From the NCBI GenBank assembly GCA_944389295.1, contig CALXLV010000043.1, forward strand, positions 1-64,000: a stretch of DNA of 64,000 nucleotides, read 5' to 3'. Shown piece by piece: positions 7,214-16,228 of this stretch. This DNA comes from an uncultured Spirochaetaceae bacterium (GTDB lineage: Bacteria; Spirochaetota; Spirochaetia; Sphaerochaetales; Sphaerochaetaceae). A model generated the notes under the pieces. That model had not been told where the DNA came from and made no database searches. It worked only from the letters and a program-made list of their open reading frames with translations. Within the stretch, counting starts at the first letter, position 1. Every line of letters begins with the position of its first letter. The position numbers were made by a program, and so were the translations under genes.

Positions 7214-8506
7214 ATGAAGAATCTCGTCAATAAAGCAATCAATACAGAGAACCTCCCTGACGATAAGGGATATTTCGGAGAGTTCGGAGGCTCATACCTT
7301 CCCGAAGCGCTTGAGACCGTCATGAAGGAGGTCAACGAGGCGTACGACAGAATCTCTCAGGACCCGACGTTCATCGAGGAGCTGAAAGAACTCAACGAAC
7401 ACTACACAGGACGCCCCAGCCCGGTGTATCACGCAAAACGCCTTTCAGAAGCCGCAGGAGGCGCGGAGATATATCTAAAGAGAGAGGATCTCAACCATAC
7501 TGGCGCGCATAAGATAAATCACTGCCTCGGCGAGGTTCTGCTCGCGAAGCGCATGGGAAAGAAGAAGGTGATCGCCGAGACCGGCGCGGGACAGCACGGC
7601 GTGGCCCTTGCGACCGCGGCTGCGCTCCTCGGCCTTGAATGCGATATCTACATGGGAGCCGTTGACGTCAAGAAGGAGGCGCCGAACGTCTCGAGAATGA
7701 AGGTTCTCGGAGCAAAGGTCATCTCCGTCACACAGGGCACAGCCACGCTTAAGGATGCCGTCGATGCAGCCTTCGAAGCGTATCTCAAAGACCCCGTCAC
7801 TCAGATTTACTGCATCGGGTCCGTAGTCGGCCCGCACCCCTTCCCGAGGATGGTCCGCGACTTCCAGTCGATAATAGGAACAGAGGCGAAGGAGCAGATG
7901 CAGCGCTATGCGGGATCACTTCCTGATGCGGTGGTCGCATGCGTCGGAGGCGGCTCGAACGCAATGGGAATCTTCTCGGCATTCCTCGATGACAAGGACG
8001 TGGCTCTCTACGGAGTGGAGCCGGCAGGCAAAGGGCTCGATACAGGCAGGCACGCCGCCACCATTTCAAAGGGAAGCGTGGGAATCCTCCACGGCTTCAA
8101 GTCATACGTCCTGCAGGACAAGAACGGAGAGCCCCTCCCTGTCTACTCGATAGCCTCCGGCCTTGACTACCCCGGCGTAGGACCGCAGCACAGCTATCTC
8201 CATACGATCGGAAGAGTCAACTACAGAACAGCCACAGACAGAGAGGCGGTCGAGGCATTCTACGCGCTCTCGAGAATGGAGGGAATCATCCCCGCGCTCG
8301 AGTCATCGCACGCCGTGGCGTATGCCGTGAAGCTGGCAAAAGAGATCGGCAAGGGAAAGAAAATCCTCGTCAACCTCTCCGGACGCGGCGACAAGGACAT
8401 AGACTTTGTGATGGAGCACTACCCGCTTGAAGAGTACGAGCCCGAGGAGAACCTCAAGGACGGATACGACGAGTTCCTCAAGCACATAGGCGGAGAGAGG
8501 AGCTGA
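7214..8506 (+). CDS. trpB: Tryptophan synthase beta chain
   Basis: A 430-residue TrpB of the main TrpB1 type. It joins indole with serine to make tryptophan using pyridoxal phosphate. The PLP lysine is in HTGAHKINH (about residue 98), the indole-channel glutamate in AETGAGQHG, and the phosphate-binding loop is GGGSNAMG (about residue 243). [12 protein letters not shown] matches the COMM domain region that contacts TrpA. The length is somewhat above the usual 390-400 residues because of a longer C-terminal tail. SD AGAAGGAGAA precedes the ATG. No trpA or other trp gene is adjacent, so it may salvage indole or pair with a distant trpA. It converges on yitT with no gap. Confidence 0.95.
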   Translation: MKNLVNKAINTENLPDDKGYFGEFGGSYLPEALETVMKEVNEAYDRISQDPTFIEELKELNEHYTGRPSPVYHAKRLSEAAGGAEIYLKREDLNHTGAHKINHCLGEVLLAKRMGKKKVIAETGAGQHGVALATAAALLGLECDIYMGAVDVKKEAPNVSRMKVLGAKVISVTQGTATLKDAVDAAFEAYLKDPVTQIYCIGSVVGPHPFPRMVRDFQSIIGTEAKEQMQRYAGSLPDAVVACVGGGSNAMGIFSAFLDDKDVALYGVEPAGKGLDTGRHAATISKGSVGILHGFKSYVLQDKNGEPLPVYSIASGLDYPGVGPQHSYLHTIGRVNYRTATDREAVEAFYALSRMEGIIPALESSHAVAYAVKLAKEIGKGKKILVNLSGRGDKDIDFVMEHYPLEEYEPEENLKDGYDEFLKHIGGERS

Positions 8507-9454
8507 TCACTCCTTCTCCGCAGCCTTCTTCAGCGGCACGAAACCGCGGCCGAGCACCTCATAGGCCTCGGTGACAAATACAAAAGCCTTAGGGTCCTCC
8601 TGATGAATTATCTTCAGGAGGATGTTTATCTGATGGTTGGGAACCACCACGAGAAGCATCGTACGCGCACGGGAGGTGTATATGCCTGTACCGTGGAACG
8701 CAGTACCGCCATGATGGAGCTCCGATATAACTCTCCTCGATATCTCTGGAGTATGCTCATCTGAAAGTATGAACACGGACTTCGCCAGCTTCGTGCCGAA
8801 GTTCATCACGACGAAGTTCACCATCTGTGCGGAGAGATACATGGCTATGATGGCAAGAAGCATCGGCTGCAGGCCTAGGAATATGCCGCCGCATGAGACG
8901 ACAACCGCGTTGATCGAGAAGCTCACCGAACCGACAGATACGGGGAAGTAGTGGGATATCACCTGGGAGACGATGTCTGTGCCTCCGGTGTTGCATCCGC
9001 TCCGCATCGTGATTCCGATGCCTATCCCCATCAGAACGCCTCCGTATATGGCTGACAGCAGGATATTTATGTTGTCCGAATAGTCCAGAATGCCGTTGTA
9101 TCCTGTCAGACCGCCGAAAAAGGATGTCCAGAAAGAGACAAGCGTCGAGCCGATCAGCGTCTTTATGCCGTAGCGCCATCCGAATACCTTCATTCCGATC
9201 AGGATGAGCGGGATGTTCACGCACATCATCACAGCACCCTGATCGAGACCGAAGAGGTAGTAGAAGATCGTTCCTATACCTGTCGCGCCGCCGGCCGTTA
9301 TCCTTGCGGGCGTGTAGAACACCGCACCGGCCATGCCTGAGACGGCAGGACCGATCGCGAGATAAATATAGTCGACGAAGCGTCCGAAGAGGACGAACTT
9401 CCGGGAAGCGCCTCCCCCGCCGTGAGCGGGGGAAGAAGGATCAGCTGAGGGCAT
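8507..9454 (-). CDS. YitT family membrane protein (DUF161/DUF2179)
   Basis: A 315-residue integral membrane protein: an N-terminal run of about five or six hydrophobic helices (AGAVFYTPARITAGGATGIGTIFYYLFG, LSAIYGGVLMGIGIGITMRSGCNTGGTD, and so on), then a soluble C-terminal DUF2179 domain (YEVLGRGF). This is the YitT architecture, an uncharacterised family sometimes suggested to be a transporter. It is last in the uxuA-gntR-uxuB operon, overlapping the end of uxuB by 14 bp, so a link to hexuronate use is possible but not proven. A hairpin (9413-9433) lies within the first codons. The start at 9454 is uncertain because the first 18 residues are Pro/Gly-rich and unlike the family. Confidence 0.8.
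   Translation of the reverse strand: MPSADPSSPAHGGGGASRKFVLFGRFVDYIYLAIGPAVSGMAGAVFYTPARITAGGATGIGTIFYYLFGLDQGAVMMCVNIPLILIGMKVFGWRYGIKTLIGSTLVSFWTSFFGGLTGYNGILDYSDNINILLSAIYGGVLMGIGIGITMRSGCNTGGTDIVSQVISHYFPVSVGSVSFSINAVVVSCGGIFLGLQPMLLAIIAMYLSAQMVNFVVMNFGTKLAKSVFILSDEHTPEISRRVISELHHGGTAFHGTGIYTSRARTMLLVVVPNHQINILLKIIHQEDPKAFVFVTEAYEVLGRGFVPLKKAAEKE
9413..9433 (-). promoter_or_regulatory. GC-rich hairpin in the yitT start region
   Basis: TCCCCCGC (9413-9420) pairs with GCGGGGGA (9426-9433) across a 5-base loop. It lies inside the first codons of yitT just after the uxuB stop and could reduce yitT translation or mark a processing point. There is no T tract. Confidence 0.5.
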
Positions 9455-11045
9455 TTTCCAGTGTTTTCCTTACTGCGCCCGGAGCTGCGATCATGCTTCT
9501 GAAGTAGCCGAGAACCTCATCGGCAAGCCCTGCCTCATAGAGATCAACGCCGAAGATCTTGGCATTGGAGAGTATTCCGTGAAGCTGGTCGAGGCTGCCT
9601 GCATACCCGAGACCTATTCCCTTCACAGCCTCCTGAGCATATGAGAGAAGAGGATCGGAAGAAGGCTCGAACGCCTTTCCCTCATCATCCACGCCCATCA
9701 CATAGCGGAGCCATCCGGCGAATACAAGGGGAATTCCCTTGAGCGTGCGGACATCAAGCGAAGAGGATGCAAGATAAGCCTTTATCGTCTCACCGAAGCG
9801 TATCGAAAGCTTCTGCGAAGTGTCCGTGGCAATGCGCTGCGGCGTGTCGGGCATGAATGGATTGGGAACCCTGATATTCACGACCTGGTCGATGAAGCTC
9901 TTCGGCTCTATGATTCCGGGATCGACAACGACTGGGAGACCTTCGGTGTACCCTATCCTCTTGATGAGCTTCACGAGGACATCGTCCTTCATCTCGTCGG
10001 CGATGAGAGTGTAGCCGAGAAGGCATCCGAATACTGCGAGTGCAGTATGAAGAGGATTGAGGCATGTGCAGACCTTCATCTGCTCAACCTTGTTTACTGT
10101 CGCCCTGTCGGTGAAGTAAACGCCGGCCTTTTCAAGCGGCGGACGTCCGTTGGGGAAATCATCCTCGATGACAAGGTACTCGCACTCCTCCGCGTTCACG
10201 AACGATGCGATATATGTATGCTTCGATGTCACTACGACGCCGGTATCCTCATATCCGTCCGCCTCGAGCATCTTGGCTACGCTTGCATCCGGACGCGGCG
10301 TGATCTTGTCGATCATCGACCACGGGAACGAGACCTTGTCCGATGCGAGGTAATCTGCGAAACCCTGATCGGCATAGCCTCTCTTCACCCACTCAGATGC
10401 GATCGTCGTCAACGCAGCCTCTATCTTCTCGCCGTTATGCGAGCAGTTGTCCATCGACACCACGGCAAGCGGAAGCGCGCCGCTCTTGTAGCGGTGAAGA
10501 AGAAGCTCCGCAAGGCGCGAGAGGAACATCGATCCCTTTCCCGGGCCTGCCTCGAAATCCTTCACATAGCCGGGAAGATACTCTCCTGCAGGATTTTTAA
10601 GCGCATATCCCTTCTCCGTGATGGTGAACGAGATCATCTGCAGAGACGGAGAAGCGAAAATCTCCATGAATCTCTTCCATGCTCCCTCCGGCTGGTAGTC
10701 GCAGGGATAGGCTTCAGTGACCGTTCCCACTATCTCCTTGCCGATAGAACCGTCGGCATGGAGAGTCACAAGGAGGGTAAGCCTGTCATAGCGGTCGTAG
10801 ATGTCACTTATGATCTCATAGTCGAAGCCCTCGCCCACTATGATGCCTTTATCCGAAAGGCCATTCTCCACAAGCGTCTGCTGGAGCCTGGCAGGGAATC
10901 CGCGGAAGATGTTTCCCGCTCCGAAATGAACCCATATGGGCTCATCATGAGTGCGCTTCGCCAGAGCCTCACGGTCATAGCTGAAGAGTTTATAGCCTTT
11001 CTCTTTCCAGACGGGGCTGGAAAGTTCCTTCTCACTGAGTTTCAT
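9441..11045 (-). CDS. uxuB: Fructuronate reductase (mannitol dehydrogenase family)
   Basis: A 534-residue enzyme of the long-chain mannitol dehydrogenase family. The N-terminal Rossmann segment IWVHFGAGNIFRGF (about residues 36-50) binds NAD(H), and the C-terminal all-helical domain holds the catalytic Lys in the DKITPRPD region and the metal-independent active site. Next to uxuA it is best read as D-fructuronate reductase, which makes D-mannonate. It overlaps gntR by 4 bp (ATGA type), with translational coupling likely. Mannitol or altronate oxidoreductases are alternative names in this family, but the neighbourhood favours UxuB. Confidence 0.88.
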   Translation of the reverse strand: MKLSEKELSSPVWKEKGYKLFSYDREALAKRTHDEPIWVHFGAGNIFRGFPARLQQTLVENGLSDKGIIVGEGFDYEIISDIYDRYDRLTLLVTLHADGSIGKEIVGTVTEAYPCDYQPEGAWKRFMEIFASPSLQMISFTITEKGYALKNPAGEYLPGYVKDFEAGPGKGSMFLSRLAELLLHRYKSGALPLAVVSMDNCSHNGEKIEAALTTIASEWVKRGYADQGFADYLASDKVSFPWSMIDKITPRPDASVAKMLEADGYEDTGVVVTSKHTYIASFVNAEECEYLVIEDDFPNGRPPLEKAGVYFTDRATVNKVEQMKVCTCLNPLHTALAVFGCLLGYTLIADEMKDDVLVKLIKRIGYTEGLPVVVDPGIIEPKSFIDQVVNIRVPNPFMPDTPQRIATDTSQKLSIRFGETIKAYLASSSLDVRTLKGIPLVFAGWLRYVMGVDDEGKAFEPSSDPLLSYAQEAVKGIGLGYAGSLDQLHGILSNAKIFGVDLYEAGLADEVLGYFRSMIAAPGAVRKTLENALS

Positions 11046-11716
11046 ATATCAGCCTTCCTGTTCATGAAGTATTCCGGATGCGACTCGATTATCGCATCGG
11101 TCTGGTACTTGAGCTTCGAGAGATGCTCCGTCTCGATAGTGACGGCAAGGGTGAAGTCCCTCCGCCTGAGAGCCTCGACAAGCTCCTCATGCTGTTCGAT
11201 GTTCTTGTCCAGCACGTCTTTTGATCCCATCGAGAGAATCCTCATCCTCCTGTGGTTTCCGGTCTCGCGCTGTATCAGCTGCCATATCCTCATCAGCCCA
11301 GAGGCCTCAAAGAATATAGAGTGCATGTCATCGTCGGCATTGTAGAATGCAACGGTGTCGCCCGCCTCGGCAGCCTCCTTCTGGAGATCGATGAAGTATT
11401 CGAGCCGTGTGATGTCAGATGATTTCATATACTCCCTGTAGCGGTCAATGACGCTCTTCTCAAGAGCGAGTCGGAAAAAGCACTCGTCATCGACGCGCGA
11501 GAGATCTATCTTTGAAACCCAGCATCCTCTCTGAGGCCTCATGACCACGAGGCCTTCGGAGCGGAGCCTCATCAGGGCATCGCGCACAGGAGAGCGGGAG
11601 ACATCGAAGCTCTCCGATATCTCCGCCTGCGAGATCTCCTCTCCGGGCTTCAGGCGCAGGAAGATTATCTGATCCTTGAGATCATCGTAGATAGTCTCAC
11701 TGGATGTGCGTCTCAT
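11042..11716 (-). CDS. GntR/FCD family transcriptional regulator (UxuR-like)
   Basis: A 224-residue regulator. Residues about 5-70 form the GntR winged helix-turn-helix (LKPGEEISQAEISESFDVSRSPVRDALMRLRSEGLV is spread over this part). The C-terminal part is an FCD helical ligand domain with metal-binding His residues (DDDMHSIFFEASG, NHRRMRI and EQHEELVEALRRRD). FCD regulators of this kind usually sense hexuronates or related acids and repress uptake and catabolic genes. It lies between uxuA and uxuB, with 4-bp overlaps on both sides, and probably controls its own operon. A candidate operator palindrome is at 12818-12831. Confidence 0.9.
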   Translation of the reverse strand: MRRTSSETIYDDLKDQIIFLRLKPGEEISQAEISESFDVSRSPVRDALMRLRSEGLVVMRPQRGCWVSKIDLSRVDDECFFRLALEKSVIDRYREYMKSSDITRLEYFIDLQKEAAEAGDTVAFYNADDDMHSIFFEASGLMRIWQLIQRETGNHRRMRILSMGSKDVLDKNIEQHEELVEALRRRDFTLAVTIETEHLSKLKYQTDAIIESHPEYFMNRKADI

Positions 11717-12792
11717 TTTCCGAGCCTCTTCTCGCTCTTCTCAACAGCTTCCCACAGTCCGAGGATGTACTCGGCGCCGAGTGCCCTGTCATAAAGTCCG
11801 TAGCCAGGCATTGAGACCTCTCCCCAGATAGCCCTTCCGTGATCCGGTCTGATCGGGCCGTCGAAGCCTGTCTCATAGAGGGCGCGCACGATCTCATAGA
11901 GGTCGAACGAACCGTCGGACGAGAGATGCGCAGCCTCCTCGAATACGCCGGGAGCGAAGTGATGGAGGTTCCTGACATGGGCGAAATGCACGCGTCCGGG
12001 AAGCGCGCGGATGATTCCGGGCAGATCGTTCTTGGGATTGGTTCCGAATGAGCCTGCGCAGAACGTGAGGCCGTTGAACGGAGAATCCACGGCCTTCATC
12101 ACGCGGAGGATCTTCTCCTTTGAGGTTATAATCCTCGGCAGTCCGAACACAGGCCATGCGGGATCATCAGGATGAATAGCCATCTTTATGCCGTTCTCCT
12201 CGCACACAGGCTGTATGGCCTTGAGGAAGTAGACGAGGTTGTTGAAGAGCTTCTCCTCATCGACATCCTTGTACGCCTCAAAGAGCTCCTTCACCTTCGA
12301 GAGTCTCTCAGGCTCCCAGCCCGGCATCACGAAGCCGTTGGAGGCATCATTTGTCTGATCAAAGAATGTCTGGGGATCGATGGAATCGACGACCTTCTGG
12401 TCGTATGCGAGAACTGTCGCTCCGTCCGGCCTCATCTTCGCGAGATCAGTCCTCGTCCAGTCAAAGACAGGCATGAAGTTGTAGCATACGAGCTTTATCC
12501 CGCATTTGGCGAGATTCTTCAGCGTCTCTATATAGTTCTCGATGTACTTGTCGCGGGAAGGCTTTCCTATCTTTATATCGTCATGGATATTCACGCTCTC
12601 GATTCCGGCGATAGTAAGTCCGGCATCCTCGACTTCCTTCTTGAGAGCCTCGATGCGCTCAACCGGCCAGAGCTCACCTGCGGGTATGTCATAAAGCGTC
12701 GTTATGACACCTGTCACACCTGGAACCTGTCTTATCTGCCAGAGCTTCACGGAGTCGAATTTGTCTCCGAACCATCTCATCGTCATCTGCAT
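11713..12792 (-). CDS. uxuA: Mannonate dehydratase
   Basis: A 359-residue TIM-barrel protein matching UxuA, which dehydrates D-mannonate to 2-keto-3-deoxygluconate. Diagnostic stretches are MRWFGDKFDSVKLWQI at the N-terminus, the CYNFMPVFDWTRTDL segment near residue 110, MAIHPDDPAWP near 205, and RPDHGRAIWGE near 310, which supplies His and Asp metal ligands. It is the first gene of the operon. SD GAAGGAGAA lies 9 bases upstream of the ATG. With UxuB it makes up the middle of the glucuronate pathway; isomerase, kinase and aldolase genes are not in the window. Confidence 0.93.
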   Translation of the reverse strand: MQMTMRWFGDKFDSVKLWQIRQVPGVTGVITTLYDIPAGELWPVERIEALKKEVEDAGLTIAGIESVNIHDDIKIGKPSRDKYIENYIETLKNLAKCGIKLVCYNFMPVFDWTRTDLAKMRPDGATVLAYDQKVVDSIDPQTFFDQTNDASNGFVMPGWEPERLSKVKELFEAYKDVDEEKLFNNLVYFLKAIQPVCEENGIKMAIHPDDPAWPVFGLPRIITSKEKILRVMKAVDSPFNGLTFCAGSFGTNPKNDLPGIIRALPGRVHFAHVRNLHHFAPGVFEEAAHLSSDGSFDLYEIVRALYETGFDGPIRPDHGRAIWGEVSMPGYGLYDRALGAEYILGLWEAVEKSEKRLGK

Positions 12793-12817
12793 ATGCGATA
12801 ATTCTCCTTCAAAAGTG

Positions 12818-12831
12818 ATATATTAATATAT
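12818..12831. promoter_or_regulatory. Candidate operator palindrome between uxuA and the nagB-like gene
   Basis: ATATATTAATATAT is a perfect 14-bp palindrome about 26 bases upstream of the uxuA start, in the 150-bp region that must hold promoters for both divergent genes. It could be the binding site of the GntR protein encoded next door, or simply AT-rich promoter sequence. Confidence 0.4.
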
Positions 12832-12942
12832 TATGAAGTCTCCCGCAGGGAAGTAAAGCGGAAAATGAAGATATCATGTAGATTTTCACTTCGATTGAAC
12901 TAAAGGCATAAAGCCTTTATATTCCAGAGAAGGAGCAAGCCA

Positions 12943-13692
12943 ATGAGAATAACGATATGCGAGAATAAAATCGAGCTCGGGCAGCAGGCCGCATCGCTTG
13001 GCAGACACTGCATCAAGACCGCGATAGAGAGGACAGGCAGGGCGAATATCGCGTTTGTGACCGGTACGAGCCAGATCGAGATGCTCAAGGCGCTGAGGGA
13101 GAAGCCAGTAGACTGGAGCAAGGTCAACGTATTCCTTCTCGACGAGTTCGTGGGACTGCCCGACGGGCACCCGGCATCATCGGAGACATTCCTCAAGCAG
13201 AACTTCCTCGACTATATTCCCAATATCGGCTCATTCCATCCGATCTCACGCAGGACAGACAGCAGGACTACGCTGAAGGAGCTCAACAAACTCATGGCTG
13301 ACTACCCCCTCGATGTGGTATTCATCTGCATCGGCGAGAACGGCCACCTCGCATTCAACGATCCTCCCGCTGATTTCGACACGCACGATGCCTATATACA
13401 GGTCGAGCTTGAGAGGAGATCGAAGAGGCAGCAGGTCGGCGAAGGGTGGTTCTCATCAATCGAGGATGTTCCCACGAAGGCGATAACGATGTCCGTATTC
13501 GAGATACTTTCCGCAAAAAACATCATCTGCGCCTGCCCCGACCAGAGAAAGGCAAAGGCTGTCGCGATGTGCATATACGACGACATCACACCCGCATCTC
13601 CCGCGGCCTCGCTGAGGAGGCGCACTGAGTGCGCGCTCTACCTGGACAGGCAGTCCAGCCGCCTCATACTCGGCGATCTGAGATCAAACTGA
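12943..13692 (+). CDS. Glucosamine-6-phosphate deaminase family protein
   Basis: A 249-residue protein of the NagB/6-phosphogluconolactonase superfamily. It has FVTGTSQIEMLKAL (phosphate loop), NVFLLDEFVGLP (equivalent of the catalytic Asp-Glu pair in NagB) and IGENGHLAFNDPP, where E. coli NagB reads VDGHIAFNEP: the Asp before Gly-His is Asn here, as in some annotated NagB-like proteins. The expected reaction is glucosamine-6-phosphate to fructose-6-phosphate plus ammonia, but a related sugar phosphate cannot be excluded. SD AGAAGGAG lies upstream. Divergent from the hexuronate operon, and followed by the leader of the efflux operon. Confidence 0.82.
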   Translation: MRITICENKIELGQQAASLGRHCIKTAIERTGRANIAFVTGTSQIEMLKALREKPVDWSKVNVFLLDEFVGLPDGHPASSETFLKQNFLDYIPNIGSFHPISRRTDSRTTLKELNKLMADYPLDVVFICIGENGHLAFNDPPADFDTHDAYIQVELERRSKRQQVGEGWFSSIEDVPTKAITMSVFEILSAKNIICACPDQRKAKAVAMCIYDDITPASPAASLRRRTECALYLDRQSSRLILGDLRSN

Positions 13693-13709
13693 GAGCCATG
13701 TTACAGTTA

Positions 13710-13744
13710 GGGGAAATCTGTAAATAGGAAAAACAGGTTTCCCC
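13710..13744. promoter_or_regulatory. Imperfect hairpin downstream of the nagB-like gene
   Basis: GGGGAAATCTGT (13710-13721) pairs with ACAGGTTTCCCC (13733-13744) through 12 positions with one T-G wobble and an 11-base loop. Neither strand has a following T tract, so it is not a standard terminator. It lies upstream of the efflux operon and might shape its leader RNA. Confidence 0.5.
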
Positions 13745-13819
13745 GGAAAATCCACAATAAGTACAAACTTCAATAAAGACAGTCTCCCCTCCGAAATGGT
13801 AAGCATGTGAATGGGGTTC

Positions 13820-13846
13820 GGGAACGTGAAATGTTCTCACTTTCCC
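13820..13846 (+). promoter_or_regulatory. Hairpin abutting the ribosome site of the efflux operon
   Basis: GGGAACGTGA (13820-13829) pairs with TCACTTTCCC (13837-13846), 9 pairs plus one mismatch, loop of 7. It ends three bases before AGGAGA, the Shine-Dalgarno of the TolC-like gene, and could modulate ribosome access. Confidence 0.45.
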
Positions 13847-13865
13847 CTTAGGAGACAGCAATACT

Positions 13866-15230
13866 ATGAAGATCTTACCAAGGATCATGCTCCTTCTGGC
13901 GTGCATAATGCCACTGGGGGCGGACGATCTTCCGGTCGTCACGCTTGATGAGGCCATAACTGCCGCCGCTGACAGCAATACAGAGCTCCAGCAGGCCGCT
14001 GTGACGCTGAACAAGGAGATCAGAAAGGCAGACAACTATCTGTCGACATATCTGCCGACATTAAGCCTTACAGGAGCGGTTTCTACGGGAGTTGATTTTC
14101 CCGGAATAACCAGCCCACTGGGAGGAGGCAAGTCCCCTGACACAACCTTCGGAGGACTCACATTCTCCGCAGGAGTCGATGCCTCTTTCACATTCTCGGG
14201 CAACATGCTCACCGACAGCACACAGAGAAGGCTTTCAAGGGAAAGCGCAGCGCTCACATACGAGACAAAGTACGATACAATTGAGTCCTCCATAACAACT
14301 GACTACTGGAATCTCGCGGCGGCTGACATGGACATCGAGAACGCAAGGCTCGCCGCGGAGGATGCCGAGAGGAGCTACTCCTCAACGCTTGAGATGTACG
14401 AGAGCGGAATTGTGGACGAGCTCGCGCTCTCACAGGCTGAATACTACCTTGAGCAGATGAAGTACGCGCTCAAGACTGTCGAGGATGCGAAAGCGCTGCA
14501 GCTCTCGTCCTTCAAATCAGCAACGGGAATCACAGAGGACTTCACCACGGAGCCGCTGCCCGATGCGGTTATGCTCTCACTCCCCTCGCCCGAGGCCCTC
14601 TTTGCAGAGTATGGGGAGATGACCACAGCGATAAGAAGCGCGAGAAACACGCTTGCGGCGGCGGAGAACGGAGAGGATACATATGCGATGCTGCAGTACA
14701 TGCCGGCGCTGAATGTGAGTGTCGGATACAGCTATGCGGGCGGAACAGGAAGTGACGGCAAATGGGATTATTACAACCACAGCGCGAACGGCCTTTCCGG
14801 AAGCGTAGCAATCTCGATACCGCTTAGCAGCTACATTCCCGGAAGCTCTGCCGATGAGGACAGAAGGGATGCCTCAGATGATGTGAAAGTCGCGGCGCTG
14901 GAGGTGAAGAACCAGCAGGACACGCTTCTCCAGACCATCAGACAGTACTGCCTCGCAATCGGGCAGAATCAGGAGAACCTCTCCATAACAGCCAGGAACG
15001 CCGCGATCGCGGAGAGGACATACAACCTCACAGAGGAAGCGTTCAACGCGGGTCTCAAATCCGCAGACGAGCTTTCCACAGCGCGCATGAACCTGCTTGC
15101 GGCACAGATGAACGAGACTTCGGCAGAGCTCGATCATCTTCTTTCCTGCTATAACCTTGCATATACGCTTGGCCTGACGGTCAGCGAACTTCAGGAACTT
15201 TACCCTGCCACTATTGAGGAGACAGTATAA
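13866..15230 (+). CDS. TolC-like outer membrane efflux protein
   Basis: A 454-residue outer membrane factor with an N-terminal signal peptide (MKILPRIMLLLACIMPLGA). The mature part begins DDLPVVTLDEAITAAADSN, the typical start of TolC proteins, and shows the internal duplication of long coiled-coil helices (SALTYETKYDTIESSITTDYW, DELALSQAEYYLEQ, DELSTARMNLLAAQMN). It would form the trimeric channel of the efflux pump encoded by the next two genes. The stop overlaps the next ATG (TAATG). SD TTAGGAGACA precedes the start. Confidence 0.88.
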   Translation: MKILPRIMLLLACIMPLGADDLPVVTLDEAITAAADSNTELQQAAVTLNKEIRKADNYLSTYLPTLSLTGAVSTGVDFPGITSPLGGGKSPDTTFGGLTFSAGVDASFTFSGNMLTDSTQRRLSRESAALTYETKYDTIESSITTDYWNLAAADMDIENARLAAEDAERSYSSTLEMYESGIVDELALSQAEYYLEQMKYALKTVEDAKALQLSSFKSATGITEDFTTEPLPDAVMLSLPSPEALFAEYGEMTTAIRSARNTLAAAENGEDTYAMLQYMPALNVSVGYSYAGGTGSDGKWDYYNHSANGLSGSVAISIPLSSYIPGSSADEDRRDASDDVKVAALEVKNQQDTLLQTIRQYCLAIGQNQENLSITARNAAIAERTYNLTEEAFNAGLKSADELSTARMNLLAAQMNETSAELDHLLSCYNLAYTLGLTVSELQELYPATIEETV

Positions 15231-16228
15231 TGAGTGACGAGAACAAGAATACGGTCAGGGAACCGGATTTCGAGAAACTTGCAAACGACACATCGGCGAG
15301 CAAGTTCAACAAAATGGTGACACTTGTCCTGCTTGCAATCTGCATAGTGCTTGCGGGCTTCATTATCTACAGGATGGTGGCAAGCCGTCCGGACACAGGG
15401 CTTGCAGCCCCTGTCGCGGACAATGCGCTTGCGGCGGTGAACGTATCTGCAGAAGCTGCGTTCATCGGTGATTTCAGCAACATAACAAGACTCAACGGCG
15501 AAGTAGACAGAGCGGGCGGCGACGATATCTCCGTCTATCCCGACATCACATCCACAGGAACGGTGACGGAAGTGCTTGTCAGCCTCGGCGATGAGATAAC
15601 CGCAGGCGACACTGTCGCTTACATAGACTCATCACGCCCCGGCGCCTCCTACAAGGCAAGCCCTGTTGTGGCCAAGGCAGGCGGAATCGTGACAGACATC
15701 CCCGTATCAGTCGGACAGACTGTTTCGGCATCTCAGCCTGTGGTCACGCTCTCAGGCAGCTCTGATCTCGTCGTGAACGCATCGATACCTGAGAAGTTCC
15801 TCGGCACCGCAGCAGTGGGAATGCCTGCGGAGATGGAGTCCGTCGCCTACCCCGGCAGGATGTATGAGGGAAAGCTCACCTACATCGCTCCGACCGTGAA
15901 TCCTGCAAACCGCTCATCCGAGATAGAGATACAGTTCACAGGAGATACAGCGGGAATCAAGCAGGGAATGTACATTCGCCTCAACCTCGAGACTGAGCAC
16001 ATAGCCAATGCCCTTATGGTTCCTACAGCAGCCATGGACACATATCTCGGAGATCCCATCGTCTACATCGCCGACAACGGCACAGCGAGAAGGCAGGCAG
16101 TGACTGTCGGAAGCTCAAACGATGAATATACGGTAATCACATCCGGCCTCAATGAAGGCGACATGGTCATCACAGCCGGAAACGTCACCGATGGCACGGC
16201 CATCAGCGTTGTCAGTCAGGAGGAGTAA
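15230..16228 (+). CDS. RND efflux periplasmic adaptor (membrane fusion protein)
   Basis: A 332-residue adaptor with one N-terminal membrane helix (MVTLVLLAICIVLAGFIIY, about residues 29-47) and no cleaved signal. It has the lipoyl-like halves separated by a short hairpin (GTVTEVLVSLGDEITAGDTVAYID and AKAGGIVTDIPVSVGQTVSASQPVV), a beta-barrel (NASIPEKFLGTAAVGMPAEM) and a membrane-proximal domain (LMVPTAAMDTYLGDPIVYI). The coiled-coil hairpin normally found between the lipoyl halves is very short. It links the RND pump with the TolC-like channel and abuts the pump gene directly. Confidence 0.9.
   Translation: MSDENKNTVREPDFEKLANDTSASKFNKMVTLVLLAICIVLAGFIIYRMVASRPDTGLAAPVADNALAAVNVSAEAAFIGDFSNITRLNGEVDRAGGDDISVYPDITSTGTVTEVLVSLGDEITAGDTVAYIDSSRPGASYKASPVVAKAGGIVTDIPVSVGQTVSASQPVVTLSGSSDLVVNASIPEKFLGTAAVGMPAEMESVAYPGRMYEGKLTYIAPTVNPANRSSEIEIQFTGDTAGIKQGMYIRLNLETEHIANALMVPTAAMDTYLGDPIVYIADNGTARRQAVTVGSSNDEYTVITSGLNEGDMVITAGNVTDGTAISVVSQEE

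Noticed and set aside
10047-11345. 432-codon plus-strand frame over uxuB and gntR
   Set aside because: It is antisense to two clear genes and has no recognisable domain.
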